The notes under the pieces are model-generated. The model worked only from the letters and a program-made list of their open reading frames with translations. It did no database searches and had not been told where the DNA came from. A stretch of 64,000 nt of DNA from Hankyongella ginsenosidimutans. Lineage in GTDB: Bacteria > Pseudomonadota > Alphaproteobacteria > Sphingomonadales > Sphingomonadaceae. Shown in pieces: positions 33,223 to 44,684 of the stretch. Each line of letters opens with the position of its first letter. Position 1 is the stretch's first letter. The DNA is taken from positions 2,402,001-2,466,000 of the forward strand of contig NZ_CP039704.1 in the NCBI RefSeq assembly GCF_005144965.1, in the 5' to 3' direction. The position numbers and the translations under genes were made by a program.

Positions 33223-34237
33223 GCTCTGAGGTCCTGCGACAGCGCAGCCCAGGCGTCAAGCAGGCGGGCGGCCGCGCCGCTGTCGATGGCGCTCGCTGCC
33301 TGCCCGATGCCCTCACGCCAGTCTGCTGCTTTGCCTGCGACCTGCAGCGCCGCCGCCGCGTTCAGCAGCACTGTCTCGCGGTAGGCGCCGGGTTCGCCGG
33401 CGAGCAGACGGCGCAGCGCTTGCGCGTTGTCCGCCGCGTCGCCGCCGGCCAGCGCCGAGACGGGATGGACGTGCAAGCCAATGGCCTCGGGGTGGACCGT
33501 CTCACGGACGAAGGTCTCACCGGCAAGCATGACGATCTGCGATGCCCCGGCCGGCGAAAGTTCATCCATGCCGCCCGCGCCGTGGACGACCCACGCCCGT
33601 GTAACGCCCAGCCGCCGGAGCGCGTGCGCCATGGGGTCCAGCCAGCGCGGATCGTAGACCCCGACGATCTGGTGCCGCACCCGGCCCGGATTGGCGAGCG
33701 GACCGATAAGATTGAACAGGGTCGGCACGCCCAGCGCCCGGCGCACCGGTGCCACCTGCGCCATTGCGGCATGGTAGCGGTTGGCGAGCATGAAGCCGAT
33801 CCCGAGGCGCTGGAGGCAGGTCTCCACGGCCGATGGCGGCAGGTCGACCTGTACGCCGAGCGCCTCCAGGACGCCGGCGGAGCTGGAGCGCGAGGTCGCC
33901 GAGCGGTTGCCATGCTTGGCGACCGCCACGCCGCATGCGGCAACGACGATGGCGGCGGCAGTCGAGACATTACGGCTGTTCAGGCCATCGCCGCCGGTGC
34001 CGCAGGTATCGATGGCGTTGTCCGGGGCACGGACCGCCAGGCTATGCGCCTGAAGCGCCTCAACGGCGCCACGAGGTCTTCCACCGTCTCGCCGCGCGTC
34101 TTCAGCGCCATCAGCAGACCGGCGACGAATTCCGGTGCCGCGTCGCCGTTGAACACCTGTGCGAACAGGGTTGCCATCGCGTCGGAAGGAAGGGTCTCGC
34201 CGCTGGCGATCCGCGCGAGCGCGCCACCTGCCGTCAT
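33219..34237 (-). CDS. trpD: Anthranilate phosphoribosyltransferase (frameshifted)
   Basis: Transfers phosphoribose to anthranilate. About 339 residues. The PRPP-binding motif is [40 protein letters not shown] and [14 protein letters not shown] follow as in the family. The N-terminal helical part ([20 protein letters not shown]) lies in a second frame; the break is near 34075. Start overlaps the trpG stop (ATGA). Confidence 0.95.
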
Positions 34238-34830
34238 GCCGCCATCTGCCCGTCGCCGAGGCCGGCAAGTCGCAGGAAATTCGCCAGCAGCGCGTGGCCA
34301 TGCTCGGTGGCGATGCTCTCCGGGTGGAACTGCACGCCGTGGATCGGCAGCGTCTTGTGGTGGAACCCCATGATCACGCCGTCCTCGGTCCAGGCGTTGA
34401 CGACAAGGCACGCCGGCAGCGTTTCCGGCTCGACCGTGAGCGAGTGATAGCGGGTCGCGCGGTAGGGCGAGGGCAGTCCGGCGAACACGCCGCTGCCGTC
34501 GTGCACGATGTTCGAGACCTTGCCGTGCATCAGGGTCGGCGCGCGCACGACCTTGCCGCCGAAAGCCTGACCGATGGACTGGTGGCCGAGGCAGACGCCA
34601 AGCAGCGGCGTTCCAGCGTCTGCCGCCGCCGCGATCAGCGGCAGGCACACGCCGGCTTCGTTCGGGGTGCAGGGCCCGGGCGAGAGCACGATGGCGTCCG
34701 GCTTCAGCGCCAGCGCTTCCTGCGCACTCACGGTGTCGTTGCGACGGACATCCGGCTGGCCGCCAAGCTCTGCCAGATAGTGAACGAGATTATATGTAAA
34801 CGAATCGAAGTTATCGATGACCAGGATCAT
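34234..34830 (-). CDS. trpG: Anthranilate synthase component II (glutamine amidotransferase)
   Basis: Releases ammonia from glutamine for TrpE. Intact, 198 residues. The oxyanion loop is [12 protein letters not shown], the nucleophile Cys lies in [15 protein letters not shown], and the His-Glu pair in [13 protein letters not shown]. It is unfused to trpE, and the two are separated by an oppositely oriented gene. It starts 102 bases from that gene's start, so it should have its own promoter there. Confidence 0.96.
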   Translation of the reverse strand: MILVIDNFDSFTYNLVHYLAELGGQPDVRRNDTVSAQEALALKPDAIVLSPGPCTPNEAGVCLPLIAAAADAGTPLLGVCLGHQSIGQAFGGKVVRAPTLMHGKVSNIVHDGSGVFAGLPSPYRATRYHSLTVEPETLPACLVVNAWTEDGVIMGFHHKTLPIHGVQFHPESIATEHGHALLANFLRLAGLGDGQMAA

Positions 34831-34932
34831 GGTTACCGTCCTGTAACGCCCGTGGCGAAAAGGCTTTCGACGATGCGCCCGTTTCGTCTAACTGGCGACA
34901 CAAAGCGGTTCTTGAAGGGGAGCGCAAGCCCC

Positions 34933-35897
34933 ATGTCGGATGAAACGAGCGCCATTTGGTCCCGGCGTGCGGTGACAGCGGCCCTGACCGGGGCGTGGCC
35001 TCGGCTGCTGCCGGCCTGATGCTGGCCCCGGTGCAGCGCGACCGGCCCGCGTCCGTGGCGCTTGATACACCGGCCATCCGCCGCAGCGTGCGGCTCCTGG
35101 CGGTGCGCGGGCGCGAACTCGCCGATGCGGATGACGGACTGGTGGAAGTCGCAGTCCAAGCACCGAAGATGCCCGGCCATGCCAGGGTTGCAGCGGCGCA
35201 CAAGGCGCAGCGTCCACCCATCCAGCGTTATGCGGGCCCCGCGCATCGTCGTGGTCATCGACGATGTCGGCCCGAGCATCGCGCGCGCGCGCCAGGCGAT
35301 CGCGCTGCCGGCGCCGGTGACGCTGGCGATGCTGCCCTATGCGCAGGGCGTCGCCGATCTGGCGCAGGCGGCCAGCGCGCGCGGGCACGAGTTGCTGGTG
35401 CATGTGCCGATGCAGCCCTCCTACGGGGCAAACCCGGGGCCGCAGGCGCTGTTGCTGGATCAGACGCCGGAGGAACGGCAGCGGCTCCTGCAATGGAACC
35501 TCGCCCAGTTCAGCGGCTATGTCGGCATCAACAATCACATGGGCAGCCAATTCACCGAGGACAGCGCGGCCCTGCGCCCGGTTATAGAGACGGTGCGCGC
35601 TGCAAACCTGCTGTTTCTCGATCGCGCACCACCGTGCACACGGCGGGGCGCACCCTCGCGTCCGAGCTGGCGGTGCCGTTCGCGGAGCGCGATGTGTTTC
35701 TCGACAATCACCGCAACGCCGACTATCTGGCGCTGCAACTCGCACAGGTCGAGGCGATCGCGCGTCGGCGCGGCCTGGCGGTTGCCATTGGCCACCCGCA
35801 CGAGGTAACCTTGGCGGCGCTTGCAGCCTGGCTGCCGCGACTGGACGCCCGAGGCTTCGCGTTGACCTCCGTTCGCGCGGTCGCTCAGCGCGCCTGA
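34933..35897 (+). CDS. Divergent polysaccharide deacetylase, YibQ family (frameshifted)
   Basis: About 320 residues. The catalytic-like domain reads RIVVVIDDVGPSIARARQAI, LPAPVTLAMLPYAQGVADLA, ELLVHVPMQPSYG, GYVGINNHMGSQFTEDSAAL and RDVFLDNHRNADY with AIGHPHE near the end, the usual YibQ order. A short N-terminal region with a probable membrane anchor precedes it. Its enzymatic activity is not established for the family. The ATG at 34933 has AAGGGGAG upstream. Breaks lie near 35000, 35220 and 35625. It is read against the surrounding trp genes and abuts trpE tail to tail. Confidence 0.82.
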
Positions 35898-37370
35898 TTA
35901 CTGCCCGGACCTGTTGCCGCCTGCAATGCGCAGCGCTTCCGCCGCTGCGGCGAACAAGGCGCCGGATTTCGCCTCGCATTCGCGCTGTTCGGCCTCCGGC
36001 AGGCTGTCGGCGACGATCCCCGCGCCCGCCTTCACGTGCATCATGCCATCCTTGACGATGGCGGTGCGCAGCACGATGCAGCTGTCCATCCCGCCGTCCG
36101 GCGCGAAGTAGCCGACCCCGCCTGCATAAGGCCCGCGCTTTTCCGGCTCCAGCTCGTGGATGATCTCCATCGCCCGCACCTTCGGCGCGCCGGACACGGT
36201 GCCGGCCGGAAACCCGGCCAGCAGCGCGTCGATGGCGTCATGCCTTGGGTCGAGCCGGCCGCGCACATTCGAGACGATGTGCATGACATGGCTGTAGCGC
36301 TCGACGGTGAAGCTCTCGGTGACGGCGATCGAGCCCGGTACCGCGACCCGCCCGATATCGTTGCGCCCCAGGTCGAGCAGCATCAGATGCTCGGCGCGCT
36401 CCTTCGGATCGGCCAGCAGCTCGGCGCGCAGGGCATCGTCTGCCGCCTCCGTCGTGCCGCGCGGGCGGGTGCCGGCGATCGGGCGGATGGTGACATCGCC
36501 GTCGCGTGCGCGCACCAGGATTTCCGGCGACGACCCGACGAGCTGAAAGCCGGGCAGGTCGAGGTAGTACAGGAAGGGCGAGGGGTTGATCCGCCGCAGC
36601 GCCCGGTAAAGGTCGAAGGGCGGCAGCGTGAACGGCTGCGTGAAACGCTGGGCCAGCACGACCTGGAAGATGTCGCCGGCGGCAATGTAGTCCTTCGCGC
36701 GGTCGACCCAGGCTGAATAGTCCTGCGGTGCGACGGCCGGCGTCAGCGTGGCCTTTGCGGCCACCGGCGTGCGCGCAGCCTTGGGCAGGGCGCTGTTGAG
36801 GGCGCGCTCGGCTTCGTCGAGGCGCACCTCGGCGGGCTCGAGAGTGTGAGCACCGGGATAGACCGGCGCGACCAGCGTGAGTTCGTCCGCCAGCCTGTCG
36901 AACACGAGGATCAGGCTTGGGCGCATGAACAGCATGTCCGGCACGCCCAGAGGGTCGGCCTTGGGCGCGGGCAGGCGTTCGACCAGATTGACGGTCTCGT
37001 AGCCGAAGTAGCCGACCAGCGTGCTAAGCGCGCCCGGCAGTTCCGCCGGCACCGGCGTCTGGCATTCGGCGACCAGCGCGCGCAAGGCGGCAAGCGTCGG
37101 GCCGGCGTCCTCGAAGGCTGCAAGATCGTGCTGCGCCCGGCGGTTGATCTCCGAGCGTGCACCCGTCGCGCGCCAGATCAGATCCGGCGCCAGACCAAGC
37201 ATCGAATAGCGGCCGCGCACGGACCCGCCTTCGACCGACTCCAGCAGGCAGCCCGGAACGCCGGGCTTGGCGAGCTTCAGATAGGCGGAGACCGGCGTCT
37301 CGGTGTCCGCCACGACCCGCCGCCAGATGAGGCGTGGGCCTGCCGCATCCGGTGCCGGCGTGGTCGCCAT
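35898..37370 (-). CDS. trpE: Anthranilate synthase component I
   Basis: Converts chorismate to anthranilate using ammonia from TrpG. Intact, 490 residues. The feedback-site LLESVEGGSVRGRYSMLGLA lies near residue 42. The chorismate-binding core includes SPEILVRARDGDVTIRPIAG, GTRPRGTTEAADD, VMHIVSNVRGRL and AGTVSGAPKVRAMEII. Unfused TrpE, unlike the TrpE-TrpG fusion of Rhizobiales. It begins 2 bases after ppiD stops, so no leader attenuator is possible directly upstream. Confidence 0.97.
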   Translation of the reverse strand: MATTPAPDAAGPRLIWRRVVADTETPVSAYLKLAKPGVPGCLLESVEGGSVRGRYSMLGLAPDLIWRATGARSEINRRAQHDLAAFEDAGPTLAALRALVAECQTPVPAELPGALSTLVGYFGYETVNLVERLPAPKADPLGVPDMLFMRPSLILVFDRLADELTLVAPVYPGAHTLEPAEVRLDEAERALNSALPKAARTPVAAKATLTPAVAPQDYSAWVDRAKDYIAAGDIFQVVLAQRFTQPFTLPPFDLYRALRRINPSPFLYYLDLPGFQLVGSSPEILVRARDGDVTIRPIAGTRPRGTTEAADDALRAELLADPKERAEHLMLLDLGRNDIGRVAVPGSIAVTESFTVERYSHVMHIVSNVRGRLDPRHDAIDALLAGFPAGTVSGAPKVRAMEIIHELEPEKRGPYAGGVGYFAPDGGMDSCIVLRTAIVKDGMMHVKAGAGIVADSLPEAEQRECEAKSGALFAAAAEALRIAGGNRSGQ

Positions 37371-37372
37371 GG

Positions 37373-39302
37373 TCAGCCGTCGCCGAGAAGGCGCTTGCGG
37401 GTCGCGTCAATGGCCTTCTGGTTGTAGGTCACGCCCAGCGACTGGCGGATCGCCAGCGCGAAACTCTCGGACAATTCGCGGCTCGACAAGCCGCCGACAT
37501 CCCGCTGCGTCTGGGCGAGCAACTGCCTGCCCTGCGGCTGGTCCGGGTTGCCGGGCTGGCTGGTCAGCACCTGCACCACATAGAGCGCTGCATCGCGCTC
37601 GGCTGGCGCATAACCGGCCTGGCCGTTCGGCAAGCTGAACATGAGGCGGATGACCGCTGGGATGTTCTGATTCTGCAGGACCTGAAGTCGCGCGCCTTGC
37701 ACCGGCTGAATCTGCGCGATGCCCTCAGCCTTTGCAAGCGTATCCAGGCGACCGCCCTTGCGCACGCCGGCCACCAGCTTGTCCGCAAGAACCTTCGCGC
37801 GTTCCGCCATCTGCCGCTGCCGCCAGGCGGCCTCCACCTGCGGCCGGATTTCCGCCAGCGGACGCAGCGCGGTTGGGATGATCTCAAGCGTCTTGGCGAC
37901 GTAATAGCTGTTCTCGCCCAGCTTCTCGATCTTGGGTTCGTCCTCGAGCTGCTGGGTGAACACCGCGGTCAGGATCGGCACGACGGAGGCCGAAAGCTCG
38001 GCGTCGCTGCCATCCTTCCTGCGGCCGGTCACGCTCACCGGGCCTGCCGTCTGCACCGGCAGATTCAGTTTTTCGCCGCTTCCTCAAGCGTGGTGCCGGC
38101 GGCGAGATCGTCATCGAGCTTGCGGCTGAGATCATAGAGCTTGTCGACCGCCAGTTCGCGCTGCACCTTCACGGTCAGTGCTGGGCGCACCGCCTCAAAG
38201 GACGAGACGGCCGGCGGCTCGACGCCGGCGATATGGACCAGATAATAGCCAAGGCTGCTTTTCAGTGGGCCAACCGTCTCGCCGGCCTTGGCGCGGAATG
38301 CGCTGGCGGCGACTTCAGGGGAGGACTGCGCGGCGTAAGCGGTCTCGGTCAGCTTGCCGAGCGCCAGATCGCCCGCGGTCAGGCCGAGTTCGGCTTGCGC
38401 GGCGGCGGCGAAGCTTTCGCCGTTCTTCAGTCGCGCCGTCACTTTGGCTGCTGTGGCTTCATCCGGTGCCAGCGCCTGTTCGATGGTGCGTTGTTCGGCG
38501 CCGCCATAGTCGGCGATGTTCTGCTCGAACGCCTGCTTAAGCTGCTGATCCGTCGGCTTGATGCTTTGCACGACCGTATCGAGGTCAAGCTGCACATACT
38601 GAAAGCGGCGCAGCTCGGGGATGCTGAAGGCGCGCTTGTTCTCGTCCATGAAGGCGGTGAGCTGCTTTTCGTCCGGCGTCGGGAGGTTGCCGGCAAAGCG
38701 GTCGAACGGCACCCGCACGACAAGGCCGGCGCGCTGTTCGAGCAGCAAGGAGACATAGGCCTTGCCGAGCCGTTCCGGCGCATCGCCGCCGATGCCGATG
38801 CCGCGCGAGAACTGGTCGCGCACCAGATCCTGCCCCAGTTCCTTCTCGAACTCGTTCTGCGAAAGCCGGCTCTGGGCCAGCGCTTGCTTGTACTTGGTGA
38901 CGTCGAACGCCCCGCCGAGCTGGAAGGCCGGGATCGCCCGGATTGCCTCCGCGACCTGCTGCGGGCCAGCGACGACACCCTGGCGCTCGGCCATTTCGTC
39001 GATGGCGAACAGGGAGAGATCAGGTCGAGCACCTCGCGGTCGCCGCCCTGCCGCACCAGGTCGGCCTGGGTCAGTTCGGGGCGTTGTTCGCGCTCCTGCT
39101 TCCAGACCGTATCAAGCCGGCGCAGGAAGTCTGCTGTCTTCACGGCGCGGCCGCCCACATCCGCCAACTCGCCGGACCCGGTGGCACCGCCCAGAGGATT
39201 GCGCCCGGTCAAACCGCCGGTTGCCACCAGCGCCACCAGCAGAAGCCCGAAGACGATTGCCGCCGCGGAGGAGGTGGAAAATTTACGGAATGCCCCGATC
39301 AT
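37373..39302 (-). CDS. ppiD: Periplasmic PpiD-type peptidyl-prolyl isomerase (frameshifted)
   Basis: Membrane-anchored foldase of about 640 residues. One N-terminal helix (AAAIVFGLLLVALVATGGLT), a SurA_N-like chaperone domain (FDVTKYKQALAQSRLSQNEF), then parvulin-like segments (LKNGESFAAAAQAELGLTAG; LKSSLGYYLVHIAGVEPPAV). Breaks lie near 39015 and 38070. It heads the trpE transcript and diverges from tpiA. Confidence 0.88.
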
Positions 39303-39437
39303 GCAGTCTAGTCGCTTTTACCTGTTACCAAAACGCCGCAGACCATAGGGATGTCGCCTGGTGGCGGCAAGGGGAACTGGCGAGCCGGAGCACCTGCTGC
39401 TAGCAGCGTGCATCTGGCAGTTCTTGACGGAAATTTT

Positions 39438-40196
39438 ATGGACGCTTCTTCGAAACTCCTGGTCGGCAACTGGAAAATGTACGGTCTGCGCGCCGCACTT
39501 TCCGAAATCGACATCATCAAGGGCGCTTGCCCCACCTTGCCCGCAGATGTCGCGGTGGCGATTGCGGTGCCGTTCACCCTGCTGGCGGCGGCGGCGGAAC
39601 TGACGGCAGGGTCAGGCATCCTGATCGGCGCGCAGGATTGCCATGCTGCAACCGAAGGTGCCTACACCGGGGATGTTTCCGCTGAGCAGATTGCCGACTC
39701 CGGTGCCTGTTTTACGATCGTTGGCCACTCCGAGCGCCGTGCCGGCCATGGCGAGACCAGCCTGGAGGTCGCAGCAAAGCTCGCTGCAGCGCAGCGCGCT
39801 GGGCTGCTGCCGATCCTGTGTGTCGGCGAAACGCGGCAGGAGCGGGAGGCTGGGAGCACCTTGGATGTCATCGGGGAGCAACTGGCGGAGTCCCTGCCCA
39901 AGGATGTGGATGTCGAACGGCTGGTGATTGCCTACGAGCCGGTGTGGTGCATCGGCGCCAGCACGGTGCCGAGCGCCGGCGATATCCAGGCGGTGCAACG
40001 GTTCATCCGCGCGCAACTGGTGGACTGGTTCGGTCAGCGCGGCGCATTCGTGAAGCTGCTGTACGGCGGTTCGGCCAATGCAGACAACGCCGGCTGGATC
40101 TGCGCCCTGGACGATGTCGACGGCCTGCTGTTCGCGCGCGCCAGCCTGACCGCCCAGAGTTTCCTGGCGACAGCCCGCGCTGCATCGGCGCTTTGA
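39438..40196 (+). CDS. tpiA: Triosephosphate isomerase
   Basis: Interconverts dihydroxyacetone phosphate and glyceraldehyde-3-phosphate. Intact, 252 residues. Lys13 in LVGNWKMYG, His in TIVGHSERR and Glu in VIAYEPVWCIG are the catalytic residues. Loop 6 reads YEPVWCIGAST in place of the usual WAIGTG, a mild departure. The phosphate-binding LLYGGSANADNAG is present. The stop codon TGA (40194-40196) is part of the 8-base target duplication of the mobile element that follows. Confidence 0.96.
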   Translation: MDASSKLLVGNWKMYGLRAALSEIDIIKGACPTLPADVAVAIAVPFTLLAAAAELTAGSGILIGAQDCHAATEGAYTGDVSAEQIADSGACFTIVGHSERRAGHGETSLEVAAKLAAAQRAGLLPILCVGETRQEREAGSTLDVIGEQLAESLPKDVDVERLVIAYEPVWCIGASTVPSAGDIQAVQRFIRAQLVDWFGQRGAFVKLLYGGSANADNAGWICALDDVDGLLFARASLTAQSFLATARAASAL

Positions 40197-40200
40197 CAGC

Positions 40201-40312
40201 GGTAGCGGGTCATTTTGAAATTTTGCCGCTCACCCTGAGCTTGACGAAGGGTTGAGCCGCTCGTGGTTCGTCCAGGCTCACCACGAGCGGTTTTTCAAAA
40301 TGACCCACTACC
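40201..40312. mobile_element. MITE-like element, copy B1, with 8-bp target duplication
   Basis: 112 bases. The left end is GGTAGCGGGTCATTTTGAAA; the right end is the reverse complement of GGTAGTGGGTCATTTTGAAA (one mismatch in 20). Flanking direct repeat TTGACAGC at 40193-40200 and 40313-40320. The interior has CCGCTCACCCTGAGC and the hairpin CCGCTCGTGGT / ACCACGAGCGG. No open frame of note. It lies between tpiA and secG. Confidence 0.88.
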
Positions 40313-40400
40313 TTGACAGCACGTCGCTTGCAAAGCGCGCGGCCGCGCGATACACGCCCGCCTTTGTTCGGCGGCACGGGTTCAGCCGCGTTAGAAAGGC

Positions 40401-40850
40401 ATGCTCCAGATGTCGACCTGGATGATCCTGGTTCTGGTTTTCCATGTGTTCGTGACCATCGGTCTGGTTGCGGTCATTCTGTTGCAGCGCTCCGAGGGTG
40501 GTGGGCTTGGCATCGGCGGCGGCGGCGCGGGCGGCCTGATGACCGCGCGCGGCGCGGCTAACCTGCTGACGCGCCTGACCTCCATTCTGGCGGCCGTGTT
40601 CATCGCCAACTCCATCCTGCTGGCGGTCATGGCGGGCTACAACCGCTCGTCGCGCTCGCAGGTCGAGGAACTGCTGAACGAGCAGCCGGCCAGCGCGCCA
40701 GCGGCGCTGCCCGACTCCGCGCCGATTGCCGGGACGGCCCCTGCAACGCCGGTCGATGCCGGGGCGACCGGCGGGCTGCCGCTCGCGACGCCACCAGCCG
40801 CACCGGCGGAGCCGCAAGGCCAGAGCGTACCCGCAAACGACGCCCAGTAG
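40401..40850 (+). CDS. secG: SecG, protein-export membrane subunit
   Basis: Accessory subunit of the SecYEG channel. 149 residues, intact. Two transmembrane helices (MILVLVFHVFVTIGLVAVIL and LTSILAAVFIANSILLAVMA) flank the conserved cytoplasmic loop LLQRSEGGGLGIGGGG. The Ala/Pro-rich tail is typical of alphaproteobacterial SecG. It lies between tpiA and pyrG, a common order. A start at 40410 is also possible. Confidence 0.95.
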   Translation: MLQMSTWMILVLVFHVFVTIGLVAVILLQRSEGGGLGIGGGGAGGLMTARGAANLLTRLTSILAAVFIANSILLAVMAGYNRSSRSQVEELLNEQPASAPAALPDSAPIAGTAPATPVDAGATGGLPLATPPAAPAEPQGQSVPANDAQ

Positions 40851-42554
<1,704 letters not shown>

Positions 42555-42571
42555 GGACCAGGCGGGCAGGT

Positions 42572-43669
42572 CTAACCAAACAGTTCGCCCTGACGTGCTT
42601 TGGCAGGCGGGCGGAACAGGTCGCGGCGCAGGGCAAAGCGGTCCCGTTGCAAACCGTAGCGCTTGCAGGCCGCCTCGAAGCGGGCGCGCATCATGTCCGC
42701 GTAAGCGCCTGTACCGCGCATGCGGGTGCCGTAATCGGGGTCGTTCTCCCGGCCGTTGCGCATGGCGCGCACATGACTCATCACGCGTTCGGCGCGGTCC
42801 GGCCGGTGTTCGGCCAGCCAGGCCTTGAACAGGTCCTTGACTTCATGGGGCAGGCGCAGGTGGATCGACGACGCGCCAGTAGCACCGGCCCCGGCCGCCG
42901 CCTCCAGGATCGCCTCGATCTCATGGTCGTTGATGTGGGGATGACCGGCGAGACGAAGACGTTGACCGGTACGCCGCGCTCGGCCAGCAGGCGGATCGCC
43001 TCCAGCCGCTTGCCCGGCGTCGAGGCCCGCGGCTCCATGGCGCGCGCCAGCGCCGGTCAAGCGTGGTCACGGAGACGTTGACCACCATCAGACCGAGCGC
43101 CGCCATGGCCGAGAGCAGGTCGGCATCGCGCGTCACCAGATGATTCTTGGTGGTGATGGTCGCCGGGTGCCGGGTCTCCAGCAGCAGTTCCAGGATGCCG
43201 CGCGTGATGCGGTACTGCCGCTCGATCGGCTGATAGGGGTCGGTATTGGTGCCCATGGCGATCGGGGCCGGCGTGTAGCCGCGCCGGTCCAGCTCCTGCC
43301 GGAGCAGGGCGGCAGCGGTCGGCTTGGCGAACAGCCGGGTCTCGAAATCCAGGCCAGGCGACAGGCCGTGATAGGCGTGGGTGGGGCGGGCGAAGCAGTA
43401 GATGCAGCCGTGTTCGCAGCCGCGATAGGCATTGATCGAGCGGTCGAAGGCGATGTCCGGCGACTGGTTGCGGGTGATGATGGTCTTTGGCTGTTCGATG
43501 GTGACGTCGGTCGTCAGCGTCGGCGGCTCCTCCTCATCCCAACGCTCCGGGTCGCGGGTGCGCTGCAGATCGGGCATGCGCGTGCTGATCGGGTTGGTGA
43601 CGGCCCGCGTCCGCGCCGCTCGCTGGGATGGCGCACCTGATCCAGTTCCTGCAAAGGGCGTATCGTCAT
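42572..43669 (-). CDS. PA0069-family radical SAM protein (frameshifted)
   Basis: About 366 residues. The start MTIRPLQELDQVRHPSERRG leads into RGRG, then in the next frame SPDIAFDRSINAYRGCEHGC with the cluster motif CEHGCIYC. ARPTHAYHGLSPGLDFETRL, PIAMGTNTDPYQPIERQYRI and LITKN-type ATITTKNHLVTRDADL are typical of the PA0069 / SplB-like branch. The reaction is unknown. Breaks lie near 43600, 43050 and 42945. It converges on pyrG. Confidence 0.87.
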
Positions 43670-43723
43670 ATGCGCCTTGTAGCGCACTATGAAAACAAAA
43701 CAAGAACATTCAATGGAAACGGC

Positions 43724-44684
43724 ATGTATCCACAAGCGTTCAAACCACGTTTCCCTGGATCGGCAGTGACTTGCAGACGCTGCGCAATATCCTCTCGCCG
43801 CCGCGCCCCGAGCTTGCGCGCTGGCCGGAGCAGACCCTGTGGTTCCGCGCCAGCAACGGCGTCGACTGGCTGTCAGGCCGCTTGCAGTCACCGGCCGGGA
43901 CGTCACGGCCGCTGGTGGCAATCGCGCATGGTCTGACCGGCAGTTGCGAGGGCGCAACCCTGGTTGCAAGCGCCGCCGTGCTGCTTGCGGCCGGTTACCC
44001 GGTGTTGCGGCTCAATCTGCGCGGGGCAGGCGAGACCGCACCGCGCTGCGCAAGCTTCTACCACACGGGCCTGACAGCGGATATCGCCGCATTGATACCG
44101 CAGTTGCCGGACCCTGCCGCAAACGGCGTCATCCTCATGGGCTATTCGCTGGGCGGGAACACGGTGCTGAAATACCTGACCGAGGGGATGGTCGCGGACG
44201 CGGTGATGGGCGGTGCCGCCGTCAGCGCGCCGATCATGCCGGCGCACGCGGTCGCAGCCATCGAGCAGCCGCGCAACACCCTCTATGCCCGCTACCTGCT
44301 CAAATGGATGAAGGAAGGGGCGGCGGCCAGCCAGTTCCCAGCGCCGCTGAAACAGGCTGCAGCCGCCGCGCGATCGATCCGCCACTATGACGAGACGGTA
44401 ACCGCGCCGATGCACGGCTTTCAGGGAGCTGAGGACTTTTATTCACAGGCTGCCAGCGCGCCGCATCTTCGGCAGCTTGCACGCCCGGCGCTGGTGATCA
44501 CGGCGCAGGACGATAGCTGGATCCCGGTCGCGGACTACCGCAAGGTCGACTGGGCGGCGATCCCCACGCAACCTGCCGGATCAGCGATGGCGGCGGCCAC
44601 TGCGGATTTCACGCAGCGGACGCGTCCGTGCCCTGGCACGACCGGGCGCTGCTGGCCTGGCTGGCTGATATGCTGGGCGTTTAG
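43724..44684 (+). CDS. YheT-type alpha/beta hydrolase (frameshifted)
   Basis: About 320 residues. Restoring one C near 43755 gives MYPQAFKPRFPWIGSDLQTL, the usual YheT opening; otherwise translation would have to begin at a TTG (43771). HGLTGSCEG is the oxyanion region, the nucleophile is Ser in GYSLGGNTVLKYL, the Asp is in ITAQDDSWIP and the His in GGGHCGF, which reads only after a second repair near 44565. It overlaps the leuA 3' end by 4 bases, tail to tail. Substrate unknown. Confidence 0.87.
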
